In this document: piece by piece, positions 53,701 to 64,000 of the stretch
Numbering within the stretch: the first letter of the stretch is position 1
How the letters are laid out: every line of letters begins with the position of its first letter
Assembly: GCA_026874595.1 (NCBI GenBank)
Contig: CM049307.1
Coordinates: 27,686,362-27,750,361, forward strand
DNA: 64,000 nucleotides
DNA from: Sipunculus nudus
Lineage: Eukaryota; Annelida; Sipuncula; Golfingiida; Sipunculidae
Direction: 5' to 3'
Notes under the pieces: model-generated
The model's input: the letters and a program-made list of their open reading frames with translations, nothing else
Told to the model about the DNA's origin: nothing
Databases searched by the model: none
Translations under genes and position numbers: made by a program

Positions 53701-56700
53701 TAGGGGTTATTATTTGTGCCCTCTTACAATATGAGACTTTATTTGAAGGTCTCATAAATAGAGAAAAAAAATGTGTAAAAATTCGAAAAAATACAGGTGG
53801 TGCCACCAGTCTGCAGGAACTGATGAAACACTCCATGATCAATATTCATGCAGAGAATCATGGTGATCAATGCAGTAGTTATTCAGCTTCTCTACCTTTT
53901 GAATCAAATTTTTTATTATTCTGGGGGGTAATTTCGAGACTCAAGAGCTTGAAGAATATGGGTAACAGAAACCTAATTTCAGGTTTCAAAGGAAATTTTC
54001 ATGGACCTCCCAGGATGTCAAATTGGAAGATTCCAGGTTCAGCAGTTACAATCTGTGCCCTGTTAACGGCCGGACGACTGTACAGCCGGCCGGACGAACA
54101 GCAGACAAATAGTGATCGCTATAGGTCAGTTGACTTTCAGTCAGCTGAGCTAATGAAAGAATACATTTTTCTTCATTTCTCTGAGTGGTCAGATTTTAGA
54201 TTAATGTGCATTAGCAATGAAATCACTGATTTGCATAAATTGCATTCATTCAATTTTATTTTCACTTTCAAATTTCTTAACCATACTGATTCAACTGCTT
54301 CGGCAGTTCTCAGAAACCATTGTTGGAGCACAAATTTTACTATGCAGACAGACATGGAAAATGAAAAAAAAAATACACTCCTTAACAATTTGATCATGGT
54401 CATCATAGACTGACTCACTGACCATCATTTAAATTACAGTCACACACATGCAAGCTTTAACTTTTTTGTAAGTACTAAAATTAATATAATCTTGGGAAAA
54501 ATACAGTGGTAACTTGAAATTCACACCCTTAACAATCCGTAAACCTTGCAATTTGACGGTATTTTGCTATGAATGAACAGGACCCATAGAAATTAGCCTT
54601 GACAAACCCGACTCTGACAGCCTTGGATTCCCATTCCAACATGACATTTCCTGACACATACAAGGATACCGTCGTATTTTCTGACTTGATGTCCTTTGAT
54701 GTCAATTGTCGGGCTCGTGCACACAGCACCCTGATCAATTAGGCATGAAATTCAGTGATGCATATTGATCTAACTGTACAATTAATAGAGCCAATTATTG
54801 AGTCAATTTGGCTCACTTATTAAGTCAGTTTAGATCCGTATGTGGCAGACCTGAACCTCTCGGTGTGTTGAACACATGGAGGTGGAGAATGATGTCGGGG
54901 ACTTTATCCAGGCACTCATCGGCGATGACCATGTGACGGCGGAGGAATACCTCGTAATGGACAACATGGAGCCCATGGAAGCAATGCTGATGGCCGCTGA
55001 TATTGTGTCAATGGTCAAAGAGGCAGAGGGGACAGTGACAGCTAGTCTGAAGGAAAGGATGGTTCTCCTAAAGCAGTAACTCCCTGGGACACGATTGGGG
55101 AATGGAAACAGGGCTTCGGTATATGGAGGAGCAGAGCTTTGCTGTAGAGGATGTTGATGCCGAACGCTGACTGCTTAGAAAGTCTCAAAAATCAAAATAA
55201 AAGAACCAGATTCCAGACAGATATGCTTGCATTCTTCAGACGTACACATACTCAGTAGATTAACCGCTGGTTCATTTATTATATGCATTTAGTTTATGTG
55301 TGTTCAGAAATATAAGCGTGTCTCATAATGGTAGAATATGCATAGATCATCAATCTTGACTAGCGTAGTATATATAGACATGTATATAAGAAATAAAACA
55401 GTACTCCATGACGGAAAAATTTATCTTCCAATTCACATAAATCATAACAATATCATATACATAGTTTATTATAAGAAGTCCTCCAAACATTTAGGTCACA
55501 TTGTATCTTGACCCTCCGTCATCTTTATTGATTTGACAATCCAACAGCCTTGCAATCTGACATAAATTAGGGTATTACATTTAGTGTCAGATTATTAAGT
55601 CACAACTGTAGTAATGAACTAGAATTGCCTTAATTTATGCAGCGCAAAAACAGATATATGTCACCGCCCTATGGGCCATCCCAAAACAAAAGGGGAAAAA
55701 GTATGCACTGTTTCAAAACAATGATTCTAAATTTCAGCAGATTTGACCTTGATTGATGATCATGGTCAAGATCAACCCTTTTAAACTCCGACGAGGTTTT
55801 GGCAGAAAGAACTGGTTTGTCAAATTTGAAGAAAAATCTTCAGTACTTACAAAGTTATGGGGGTGACAATAATCCTAGAATTGCATAAATTTGACCTTGA
55901 AGATGAAGGACAAGGTCACCAGCAACAAAAATATTCATAGAACTCAGTTAAAACAATGTGTGTCTAATGTAAGGGAAAAAATCTGAAATACTGAATAAAT
56001 GATTGTCACATTCACAAGACAATAACTATAATTTGGTTTATTTGACCTTGAAGATCCTGGTGAAGGTCACCGGTTTTTGAACTCACCCAAGAACTTAGTA
56101 AGAACAATTTGTGTACCAAATTTGAGGATAAAAGTGAAGCCCTTCAAAAGTTATGGGGTTCACAAAAATTTTACAATTTACCAGATTTGACCTTGAATAT
56201 GAAGGTCAAGGTCACCAGATTTGGAACTTGAGGGGGGGGGGAGTCATAATAACAATATGATGAACAAGACTGTCACAAGATATTCTTCAGAGGACGCAGA
56301 TGACAACAGATGACTGCACTGAAAACATGTCTCCCCTGGGGGGGGGGGTGGAGACAAAATAACAATATGATGAACAAGACTGTCTTGTAATCTGGGGGTG
56401 AAGGGGGGGGATAAGTTTAAAATTAAACAAAAAATACTCTAAAATAAAAAAAAAAATACTGGGATAACTAAGCCTACCACTTCCTCGTTGTCTACGACGT
56501 GTATGATCTCCTCCAGGACCTCCACCCAGATAGAGTCCAGGATCCGGTCAAAGTTTGCCCGCAATAAATTGTTGTTCAGGGTCAACAAGTTGCTGTCCAA
56601 GTACTCCATCAAGTCACTGATTGCCTGGCAATATAATATAATATAATATATAATCATTTATATGATATGCTGATTATATGTAGGAGTCAGTGATAATTCA

Positions 56701-59700
56701 ATATAAATACTCTCCTCAATTATTAAGAAATCATTATTTGTTCAATTTTATGTGGATATTTATTTGTTATGTATGATATGCTATTTGTTGTTAAAATTAT
56801 CATTATGCTACTTCCTTTGATTGTAGCAGATCTTTTCATATTGTTAATATAGTATATGATAAATAACAAAAATACTAAAAAATTCTAATTCAAAACTTTT
56901 TTTTGTGTATGAGATCTAAAACTATTTTCATCCACAAATACATGTATTAGTATTATGAAAAAACTATATATTATTTACATATTATATTTATTTTTCAAAT
57001 GTAAATTACACTTTAAATATTACACTTGGATTAAGACAGTGGTTAAACTTAATTGTTCCCTGACACAATAGAAGAAACATGCTCACCTCATCAACAGGGA
57101 GTGATTCAGGAGACCAGCAGAGATGAAACACATCTTTCTTGATGTCTGGCCTCATCTGAAATCAGTTAATCATCATGAGATAAAACAACATGAAACAGGA
57201 GATATCTGTGTGCAACTACAGTGGTTGGTAAGCAAGAAAATCATTATTTGTTTTAAATAACATGTAAACTGCAGCAATGCAATCTCATCTTAAACTGGAT
57301 AGGGCATCTGCATATAAAGAACAGTTCCATATAAAGAGCTCAAAATATGTTTATCAATACATTTCATATTGTTTCTGCAAAAGGTACCTGCTGTTTTGAA
57401 AGGCCCAGTGTAAATAAAAAAGGAAGACAGCACCATGAAGTTGATAAAGGATCAAATTTACATTTAATTTAACAGTAACTTGAAATGGCCTTGTAAATGA
57501 CCCTGACCTTATCTGCCACCCTGTCAACGACTGACTTGATTTTCTGGACCATGCAGTCGTCAGATGACCGCACGATACTGATCAAGCCAGCTTTACAGTC
57601 CCTGGCAGCCTTCTCTCCTTGCTGTCTGTCTACTGCGTGAGCGATTTCACCAAACCTCAGCGTCTCAGGAATTGGCCGCAGGGCCCGTCTCACTTGCTCA
57701 ATGTCATTTATTGTGATGCATAACTGGAAAATAATAATAACTAGATGTGTCAGAAGGACACGAATGCCCCCGCCTGAGGCAAATTAGAAACATTTTGTAA
57801 ATTTTGTAAATTTTTTTTAAGTTCAGGAGGTGTTGTATGGTCAAAAGGGCAAAATGCAAACTCGATCTGTGACGGGTCATTATCAAGCAACACACCAAAA
57901 ATTAGGCCAGTATTTGCAGGCATTGTGAAAAAAAGTCCATACATGTGCATTTTTCATAAAAATTTCTGTCTTTAATGAAATTTTCTATGTTCAGGATCTG
58001 TCATATGGTCAAAAATAGGTTAACTGGGACAAAACGCGAACTCGATCTGTAAGTGGTCATTATGCGCCAACAGACCAAACAATAGGCCAGTATCTGTAAG
58101 CATTGCATTGCAAAACTAGAATATTAGCAAAAGCTGATAATCAGTTATAAATTTAAATTTGAAAGGGATGTACCATGTTTTATAACAATCCACCAAATGC
58201 TTCCTGAGAAATAAGCTCCTAAGTTTTTTTCTATACTAAGCTCTGTGACCTTGAAAAGTAGGTCAAGACCACCCATCTTTGAACTTGACCTAGATTTTGT
58301 AAATATGATGCAAAAGCACTGAAGTAATGAAGTTCCTGTGTTGAATACCTTTGGAGATATCCTTCACAAAAGGCCAAAATTGAAAAATCTGATAAAATTT
58401 CATTAAAAAATCAGAAATTGCAGGTGGCGCCACCAAAATTGTGCAGCACGTACAGACCATCAGTCCCAATGATCATAGTAAGTTTTGTGAAAATCGACAC
58501 AATGGTTCCTGGGATATAAGCTTCTGAGTGTTTTTCTATAATCAACTCTAAAATGTAGAAAAATGGGTCAAGGTCACCCATCTTGACCAAGATTTTATCG
58601 ATACACATATTCACTAATGAAATAAAATTCCAACGATGAATCCTTTTAGAGATATCCCGCTCACAAGGTAAAAGTTAACAGACGCGGAACGGACGGACGG
58701 ACGGACGGACACCAGACAGACAGATGGACAGACGGATAGACGGACAGCTTGGGTGACAACAATAGCCCATCAGCCTCTGAGCTGAGGGCTAAAAACGGCT
58801 GTACATGTACATTTGTCATGAAAATTTATACTTTTCATGAAATTTTCTATGTTTAGGAGCCTAAAAACAATCAAAAGTACGTCAACCGGGATGAAACACG
58901 AACTCGATCTGTAACTGGTCATTTTCTGCCCACACATTAAAAATCAGGGCAATATCTGCAGGCATTGCGGAAAAAAAGTCCGTACATATGCATTTGTTAT
59001 GAAAATTTCTATTTTTTATGAAATTTTCTATGTTAGGGCACCATTAAACGGTCAAAAGTAGGTCAACTGGGAAAAAACGTAAACTCGGTCTGTAACTGGT
59101 CATTATCTGCCCACACACCAAAATCAGGCCAATATCTGCAGGCCTTGCGAAAAAAGTCTGTATATGTGTATTTGTCATGAAAATTTATATTTTTCTTGAA
59201 ATTTTCTATGTTCAGGAGCTGTAAAACTGTCAAAAGTAGGTCAACTGGGACGAAACGCGAACTCGATCTGTAATTGGTCAATATCTGCCCACACACCAAA
59301 AATCAGGCCAATATCTGCAGGCATTGCAAAAAAAAAGTCCGTACATGTGTATTTGTCATGAAAATTTATATGTTTCATGAAATTTTCTATGTTTAGGAGC
59401 CATAAAACAGTCAAAAGTAGGTCAACTGGGACGAAACGTGAACTGAATCTGTAACTAGTCAATATCTGTATACACATAAAAAATCAGGCCTATATCTGCA
59501 GGCATTGCTAAAAAAAGTCTGTACATGTGTATTTGTCATGAAAATTTCTATTTTTCATGAAATTTTCTAAGTTTAGGAGCCGTAAAACGGTCAAAAGTAG
59601 GTCAACCAGGACGAAACACAAACTCGATCTGTAACTGGTCAATATCTGCACACACACCAAAAATCAGGCCAATATCTGCAGGCACTGCGAAAAAAAGTCT

Positions 59701-62700
59701 GTACATGTGTATTTGTCATGAAAATTTATATTTTTCATGAAATTTTCTAAGTTTAGGAGCCGTAAAACGGTCAAAAGTAGGTCAACTGGGACGAAACGTG
59801 AACTCGATCTGTAACTAGTCAATATCTGCATACACATAAAAAATCAGGCCTATATCTGCAGGCATTGCTTAAAAAAAGTCTGTACATGTGTATTTGTCAT
59901 GAAAATTTCTATTTTTCATGAAATTTTCTATGTTTAGGAGCCGTAAACGGTCAAAAGTTGGTCAACCAGGACGAAACGCAAACTCGATCTGTAACTGGTC
60001 AATATCTGCACACACACTAAAAATCAGGCCAATATCTGCAGGCATTGCGAAAAATAGTCCGTACGTGTGTATTTGTCATGAAAATTTCTATTTTTCATGA
60101 AATTTTCTAAGTTTAGGAGCCGTAAAACGGTCAAAAGTAGGTCAACCGATACGAAACGCGAACTCGATCTGTAACTGGTCATTATCTGCCCACACATAAA
60201 AAATCAGACCAATATCTGCAGGCATTGCAAAAAAAAAGTTCGTACAACTGTTTGATTTTGGAATGATGGAAGGACGGAATGACGGACATGGGTAAAACTA
60301 TATGCCCCGGCCACTTTGTGGTGGGGGCATAAATATATATATTATGTGTGAAATGTTCTTCACAGTATAAATTAATGATGCTGTGACTGAAAATGACTCT
60401 GGATCAAAATGAAATAAAATCAAATAAGTCTGTTAAGTGTGACTATGTAATTGTAATAATAATCATACTTATAATAATAAAAATGATTATAATCAAAATA
60501 ATAAATATTATTATTATTATTAAATAAGAATCACTCCACCTCTGGTATGTAATAATTTAGCAAATATGTAGATTCAGGGTACTGAATCAAATAGTGACCA
60601 GGATTAGGGTCTTTCATAGAGGACCTAGCTGTTATTGAGGATCAACTGAAGGCAGGGGTTCTTTACTGTAGTTTTATACCTGTTCTGTGACATCAAACTG
60701 GCCAACTTCATCATAGTATCCGGCTGCTTTGAGTTTTTCGTGAATGAGATCTGCATATAATCTGGCACCTTCACAGAGATCCTGAGTAAAACAATAAGTA
60801 AAACAAGTCAATAGCATTATTATAAACTGTTCATTAAGCAAAGTAACTGCTTAGCATTGGTTTATCTCTGTTATCCAACCTTTTCTGTGCTGAAGTTCCC
60901 ACAATGAATAAAGTATGACGCCTTTATAAAAAGTAATAACCAGCCTTTGAAGAAATTAGGTGAAGCCTTGTAACACAATAAGGTCTTATGTTTGAATGGC
61001 CATAAATGTTTAGTTGGATGGAACTTCATCATACCTCAGTTATCTTGGAGACCAGAGGCAAGGCGGTGATTGGATCAGGCCAGCTCAGCTGCTGCCAGAA
61101 GCCGAGGATCTGGAAACAAATACAATAAGAGTCGATAAAAACCAAGATTAAGTCAAACAAGATCAAAAATAGCTGATGGTAGTCAGATTAAAAAGGAATA
61201 CAACTTCTAATAACAACAATAATAACAGCTGTTTGATAAAGAAGCTTTTGTAAAGTTGTAAATGAAAAAAATAGTTTATAAATAAGTGATAGCCTGCACA
61301 GTATTCTGTTATGTTTTATGCTTATTTGAAAGTTCATATCAAGAAAATTTGCAGGAAAAATTAAAATAAATATTTTATGACTCACCTGTCCAAAACAACA
61401 GCAGACATCAACCGCTGATGTGCTCTGCTTAATGTTTCCATCCACCAGCTCCACCTAGTGGCAAGATTGAACACTATAAGACTTCCTCAAGATGAACAAG
61501 CCTGATACACAAAGCCAAGGCCTGACAATTAAATGAAAACTCTTTAATTTGACAAAAATAAAATATTTCAATAATTTAAATATATATATATATATATATA
61601 TATTACATATGAACCTCAAGAAACCTCAGAAGAAAATAAATTTGCAAAGCCATTCATGTCCAAAGTCATTTTAGCAGTGTCTCAAGTGAACTTGTGTTGT
61701 GATTTCCATTTTTTCAACTGAAATTATTTCAAAATTTTCTAAATATTATCATCATCCCAAGCTAGCAAGCACTGATGCATGCTATGTCAAAATTTGAAAA
61801 TTGTAATCTTCCTGTTCATATGATTTATTTGCATTACATCTTTAACACATACAGTACATATGTATTTCACCAGCATGCAAAACATCCATGCATGGATAAG
61901 GGACAGGTAATGATCATGAGGGTGAGAGGGAAAATTATATTTAAACTAATGAAAGTGAAAACCACTGATTCTAATTATCAAACCAGCTATATTTTGGTAA
62001 TTCAGGTGTTTCAGGTAACATTTCAGGTGTTTATTAAACATTAGCACCACCTAGTGACAGATAACTGAACTGAAAACCATTCCCAATGTGCAGTACTGGA
62101 TCCCAGCAACCCATCTACAATGTAAATAATTATGTTTTAAACTCCATGCAGTTCCTCTTTTTTTACACCACTGCATGCTGGATATCAATTGTGAGTATAT
62201 TTCATGCTTTATTCATTTTATCATACACAGGAGGACTTCCTAATTTCCTTAAAATCTACAATTTCTATTATGTGGTACATATTTCTATTAAGTCTTACAA
62301 CATCATGTCTGAGTTTTACATCAGTTCTGGGTGACTGGGATGCAAGGCATGCAAGTGAAGTAAAATGCTCATAATACCTCTGTGTAGTCCTGTTGAAAGC
62401 GTGGTGCAGACATACACAATATAAACAACTTAAAGTACATGTCATGCAACAAGTGCTTTATGGTCACACCAACCGGTCGCTGAATGTGCATGGAGACCAC
62501 AAGACCACGACTAGAAACAAGTGTCTCAAGTGTTACCATCACACACAAAATACAAAATATAATTGACGGTACAAAGTAATACTTCATGGTTAAGCAATAT
62601 GTTCATCAAACCGTCAATCAAATCTTAATTGGGTTAATATTTTATCTACCAGTTTATTTTTATTGAATGCTAAAGGTAAATAATAGTAATTTATGGTAAA

Positions 62701-63502
62701 TAACAGACAAAATCCTACATGTTCAGGGAGTTTATAACGCCAGCATGAAACAATGTGAACAATTTTGTCATCAGGAAATTCTCATAAAGTGTGCACTACA
62801 AAGCAGATATTTAAATATTTAAACACAGGCAGCAGTTCCTTTACAAAAAGTAGAAGATTTCCAGACTGAACATGATTAACTACATGGAAGAGCAGGTGCA
62901 GGCAGAATAACCGTGAGGTAAAACATATTGTTAATGAGGCTGTTGAATTTCAGGTTTCATATACATTTATGATGAATACATATATATATCCCCAGCAAGG
63001 AAGATTCAAGAAGTCATACACCTCTGTTCAAGGCCACAAGTAAATCCCAGTGTACCTAAAATAAAAGCTTTGCCTTTATGAGAGCAAAAATGTAGGAAAA
63101 AGTAGGCTAATTAACTTGACAGCCTGCCAGTATCTTCAAAATTTTTAAGGCTCCAGGAAGTCCTGGCTTATAAAAGGGCAAATATAAAATTTTAACCGTC
63201 ACTTCAAAAAGAACTAACTTATTGTCAGATTCATTGACTTCAAGACTGGTTTTGAATGAAAAAATTCCAACTTTTGAGTCAAATGACTTCTCAGTCCACT
63301 GAGCCTATGAATGAAGAATCTGGCCTTGACCTCACCTTGTCTGTGTCCACAGACTTCCTGATCCGCTGTATCAGTTTGTGCTTGGAGATGGTCAACCATT
63401 TCTCTACTGGTGATCTGAACCACTCATAGTACTTGGTGATGGCAAGGTTCCGGCGGTCACTGAAACAGTCAAGGATACCATCAGTGTATGTCAATGTGAA
63501 AA
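44683..63502 (-). CDS. Munc13-4/BAIAP3-family priming protein, C-terminal fourteen exons (5' partial)
   Basis: Exons in transcript order: 63336-63502, 61386-61454, 61035-61109, 60680-60781, 57508-57723, 57087-57155, 56478-56624, 53029-53142, 52434-52517, 52153-52234, 51687-51725, 51143-51266, 45753-45958, 44683-44792. All phases agree and give 533 residues ending in TAG. The first half matches the Munc13 MHD region (WFRSPVEKWL, LCITINDIEQ, YLDSNLLTLN, FDRILDSIW). The second half is a C2 domain (PLDTNGLSDPYV, KKTLNPVFDEAFEF, VMDHD, NDFAGEAFL) with all five expected calcium-binding Asp positions. The C-terminus EAQEFVKKRKQ is typical of the Munc13-4/BAIAP3 clade. These proteins prime SNARE-dependent exocytosis of dense-core or secretory granules. 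Their usual length is about 1,100 residues, so roughly the N-terminal half lies to the right of the window. I cannot separate UNC13D from BAIAP3 orthology by eye. Confidence 0.93.
44973..45437. mobile_element. MITE with about 20-bp terminal inverted repeats
   Basis: Ends ATTAAAGGGGCCCAATCACC and GGTGATTGGGCACCTTTAAT are inverted copies; the interior is non-coding. It lies in the last intron of the Munc13-like gene. Confidence 0.75.
45753..45958 (-). CDS. Munc13-like exon 13 (C2 calcium loop 3), shortest form
   Basis: With the acceptor nearest the body of the exon (AG on the minus strand at 45960-45959) it starts C|TCT GTG AGT and encodes SVSVEQCRQEGACILFTV, VMDHDFIMSNDFAGEAFLSL and PIDLCLTQPKRSQ. 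The donor gtaagt is at 45752. It holds the last three calcium-ligand Asp residues (MDHD...ND). Sixteen further copies of its 5' border lie upstream with exact 72-base spacing, so its true start may vary: any choice adds a multiple of 24 residues. Confidence 0.88.
45908..47117 (-). repeat. 17-copy, 72-bp tandem array of an intron/exon boundary
   Basis: Seventeen copies of a 72-base unit, in the gene's own orientation. Each unit reads (minus strand) a T-rich stretch ending ttttacag, then CTCTGTGAGTGTAGAACAGT and the codons for the start of exon 13, ending in TTGTTCACC or a variant. Acceptor AGs fall at plus positions 45959 + 72k (k = 0 to 16) with no indel between the first and the last (47111-47112). 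The whole array is open in the exon's reading frame and encodes a 24-residue repeat of the type CILFTVYFVFYSSVSVEQCW plus QEGA. Copies near the exon have Arg (CRQEG), distal ones Trp (CWQEG). The exon unit is homologous to normal C2-domain sequence, so the array arose by local duplication of the host exon edge. Confidence 0.93.
47450..49137. repeat. 844-bp direct duplication inside the family A element
   Basis: 47450-48293 and 48294-49137 are almost identical; I noticed only two differences (for example 47993 a versus 48837 c context, and tatatcc versus tatatct). Each half holds several 180-base units, so this is a recent higher-order duplication. Confidence 0.88.
49201..49616 (-). mobile_element. 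5'-truncated LINE fragment with 10-bp target duplication
   Basis: The insertion splits a family A unit: CTGTAACTGG is present at 49191-49200 and again at 49617-49626. On the minus strand it starts inside a reading frame with YLPQDISVEELLYG and ends EEIFTSVCSYIKNTNRFKT and a stop, which is typical of LINE reverse-transcriptase C-termini. It finishes in a CAAA repeat tail at 49201. Only the last 60 or so codons remain. Confidence 0.75.
50014..51052 (-). mobile_element. Helitron-like element, family C relative
   Basis: The minus-strand 5' end is TTGTATCTGCAAAAACAAAG with a strong hairpin (GTATCTGCAAAA ... TTTTGCAGATAC) near 51050-51018. Three or four diverged units of about 245 bases follow (marked by AATGTATTCTATGAAAATGG and GGTGGTGCCACCTG). 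The proposed 3' end is CTAG|TT at 50017-50014. The 3' hairpin is weak, so that boundary is tentative. Confidence 0.6.
51143..51266 (-). CDS. Munc13-like exon 12 (C2, LSDPYV)
   Basis: The acceptor is atattttag and the donor gtaagt. It encodes LSDPYVMIELCPKHLFPSQ and KKTLNPVFDEAFE, then ends on two bases (TT). These need a C or T from the next exon; the acceptor array at 45959-47112 supplies C to make Phe. Confidence 0.94.
51687..51725 (-). CDS. Munc13-like microexon 11 (C2 loop 1)
   Basis: A 39-base exon between cattacag and gtaagt. It encodes VLNAKNIIPLDTN with split codons at both ends. The Asp in PLDTNG is the first calcium-ligand position of the C2 domain. Confidence 0.92.
52153..52234 (-). 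CDS. Munc13-like exon 10 (C2 strand 1), GC splice donor
   Basis: The acceptor is tttttacag. The exon has 27 codons plus one base, EKYEECEFGVLNVRVYYNVD then AEILYVE. The donor reads AAG|GCGAGT, a GC-AG intron. No GT nearby keeps the frame into the next exon, and the joined codon reads GAA G|TG CTC as the family requires. Confidence 0.9.
52434..52517 (-). CDS. Munc13-like exon 9 (end of MHD2)
   Basis: 28 codons between gatttcag and gtttgt, encoding TVHTRLRLHKAETQEIIQIY and FKEKLEEQ, matching the RLRL...TQELI...YF segment of Munc13-4/BAIAP3. Confidence 0.92.
53029..53142 (-). CDS. Munc13-like exon 8 (MHD2)
   Basis: 38 codons between ctgttttag and gtaagg, including FYERLYDALEILVDFFHANE and KGLPLNKVKS. 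The FFHA-x-x-KGLP pattern is found throughout the family. Confidence 0.92.
53258..54152 (-). mobile_element. Helentron-like element, family B, short copy
   Basis: The 5' end TTAGCTCAGCTGACTGAAAG is at 54152. About two of the 337-base-type units are present, and the 3' hairpin TGGCCCATGGGCCA is followed by CTAG|TT at 53261-53258. It lies in the intron upstream of Munc13-like exon 8. A plus-strand open frame of 245 codons across it is a by-product of the repeat. Confidence 0.8.
54876..55079 (+). pseudogene. Short acidic frame, possible remnant of a pogo/Tigger-type transposase
   Basis: 67 codons with GC and codon use richer than its surroundings. It reads FIQALIGDDHVTAEEYLVMD then ...MAADIVSMVKEAEG. 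The acidic EEYL.MD followed by a helical DIV.MV is reminiscent of C-termini of pogo/CENP-B-like transposases, but that is a loose resemblance. It is followed by AATAAAAGAACC (55196). It is on the opposite strand inside an intron of the Munc13-like gene. No terminal repeats were found. Function not assigned. Confidence 0.3.
55619..56360 (-). mobile_element. Probable Helentron-like element with G-rich 5' hairpin
   Basis: The minus-strand 5' end has GTCTCCACC, a C run, then GGGGAGACATGTTTTCAGTG, forming a hairpin. The interior has about 140-190-base diverged units with GACCTTGAAGATGAAGG. The proposed 3' end is CTAG at 55622-55619. No clear 3' hairpin was found, so confidence is moderate. Confidence 0.45.
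56478..56624 (-). CDS. Munc13-like exon 7 (MHD2 start)
   Basis: 49 codons between attgccag and gtaggc. It contains YLDSNLLTLNNNLL and NFDRILDSIWVEVLEEI, the start of the second Munc13 homology domain, which contacts SNAREs and their regulators in this family. Confidence 0.94.
57087..57155 (-). CDS. Munc13-like exon 6
   Basis: 23 codons between gatttcag and gtgagc, encoding MRPDIKKDVFHLCWSPESLP and VDE. Confidence 0.9.
57508..57723 (-). CDS. Munc13-like exon 5 (LCITINDIEQ)
   Basis: 72 codons between attttccag and gtcagg. It begins LCITINDIEQVRRAL, the best conserved motif of the linker between MHD1 and MHD2. Confidence 0.94.
57741..60331 (-). mobile_element. Helentron/Helitron-like family A element, second copy
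   Basis: Same order as the 2404-4808 copy but on the minus strand: the 5' hairpin is near 60331, with 180-base tandem units at 58790-60240 (each with AATATCTGCAGGCATTGC), then GGAC-rich microsatellite at 58690-58745. The 3' hairpin GTGTCC-TTC-TGACAC is followed by AT and CTAG|TT, ending at 57741. It lies in the intron just upstream of exon 5 (57508-57723) of the Munc13-like gene, 17 bases from that exon's acceptor. Confidence 0.82.
60680..60781 (-). CDS. Munc13-like exon 4
   Basis: 34 codons between ttactcag and gtataa, encoding DLCEGARLYADLIHEKL through FDVTEQ. The DVTEKLC-type junction to the next exon is conserved in the family. Confidence 0.92.
61035..61109 (-). CDS. Munc13-like exon 3
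   Basis: 25 codons between gtttccag and gtatga, encoding ILGFWQQLSWPDPITALPLV and SKITE. The W-x-x-L-x-W-P-D-P pattern matches BAIAP3/Munc13-4. Confidence 0.92.
61386..61454 (-). CDS. Munc13-like exon 2
   Basis: 23 codons between ccactag and gtgagt: VELVDGNIKQSTSAVDVCCC, then FGQ. The SSAVDV/STSAVDV segment is a family hallmark after MHD1. Confidence 0.92.
61579..61604. repeat. TA dinucleotide microsatellite
   Basis: About 12 TA repeats in the intron upstream of Munc13-like exon 2. Confidence 0.9.
63336..63502 (-). CDS. Munc13-like exon 1 of window (MHD1 region)
   Basis: The acceptor is gttttcag and the donor gtgagg. It starts with two bases of a split codon and then 55 codons, including TDGILDCFSDRRN and KYYEWFRSPVEKWL, a typical Munc13 homology region pattern. 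Confidence 0.92.
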
Positions 63503-63522
63503 CTGAAAACATGTATATATAT

Positions 63523-63612
63523 CAGCTTCATACTAGGATGTCTGTGGCAGCCATTTACAGACCTTAATTCAATGAGCCGCTCTGGCATCAAACCAAATGA
63601 ACAAAATGTAAA
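63523..63612. mobile_element. Half copy of the 'CAGACCTTGATTCA' MITE
   Basis: Only the left-arm type sequence is present (GTCTGTGGCAGCCATTTACA, GACCTTAATTCAATGAGCCG). No inverted partner is found before the window ends. Confidence 0.55.
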
Positions 63613-64000
63613 AAAAAAAACAGTTATGAGGTAACTACAAGTTAAGTCCCACCTGTGCAAGCTCAGTCAGAGCCACCCTTTCCCAGCCAGGTGATGTCCA
63701 CATCAAAGGGGACTTTAGAATAAGGTCCTAATCTTCTGTTAGACAAGGCTAATGCAGCAGTTTTGTCTGCATTTTACCACTAGGACATTCTGGCAGCCAA
63801 CCTTTCCATGGAGCTCTTCATTTGAGATTTTCTGTAGCAAGTAAATCCTTCAGCTCTTTTTAAGATCACCACTACAGGATGCTGTGAATGTGTCTATGTC
63901 ATCTTTTACTATCCATCAACGTTAAGATCATTTAAAGACATGAAGGCTAAGCAGTACAAGACTTGATAGCTAGAGCGTTATGTTTTTTTCTGTCAGCACC

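Noticed and set aside
53676-54413. Plus-strand frame of 245 codons
   Set aside because: It runs through an inverted family B Helentron-like element and then non-repetitive intron; similar translated fragments appear in the tandem units at 34783-39201, so it is repeat-derived.

Overview
The window is AT-rich, intron-rich animal DNA with no bacterial features. It contains two real protein-coding genes, both running off an edge, separated by about 16 kb and embedded in many repeats. The many Helitron/Helentron-like elements with internal tandem repeats and GTCC/GTCT microsatellites, tRNA-derived SINEs and short inverted-repeat elements suggest a mollusc, most likely a bivalve. That identification is an inference from repeat style, not from a species marker.

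Left part (2102-28905, plus strand): the C-terminal seven coding exons of a protein phosphatase 1 (PP1) catalytic-subunit gene. They start at the residue equivalent to about I133 of human PP1-alpha and end in a short basic tail. The first intron here is about 18.4 kb. It holds a Helentron-like element (2404-4808), a tRNA-derived SINE, a miniature LTR retroelement, a second tandem-repeat element (about 7790-10417), a 1.8 kb minisatellite and a Helitron-like element with nuclear-receptor-like half-sites. The last introns contain a dead LINE and a second Helitron-like copy. Upstream of the first exon is a 1.5 kb element with about 345-bp terminal inverted repeats (456-1975).

Middle (28905-44680): intergenic sequence with a CpG/CCAAT-rich, promoter-like patch near 30.5-31.1 kb, a 4.4 kb element of about 337-bp tandem units (34783-39201), several MITE-like elements, and possibly a long 3' UTR of the right-hand gene.

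Right part (44683-63502, minus strand): fourteen coding exons, 533 residues, of a Munc13-4/BAIAP3-family (UNC13D, fly staccato) vesicle-priming protein. They cover the MHD region and the complete C-terminal C2 domain. All exon phases match across the fourteen exons, and one intron uses a GC donor.

The most unusual feature is at 45908-47117. The intron/exon boundary at the start of the penultimate coding exon is tandemly repeated 17 times with an exact 72-bp period. Each unit carries a 3' splice acceptor and the first part of the exon. Because 72 is a multiple of three and no unit has a stop, each acceptor would give an in-frame protein with 0 to 16 extra 24-residue repeats inside the C2 domain. 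The array abuts a Helentron-like element whose 3' end is missing.
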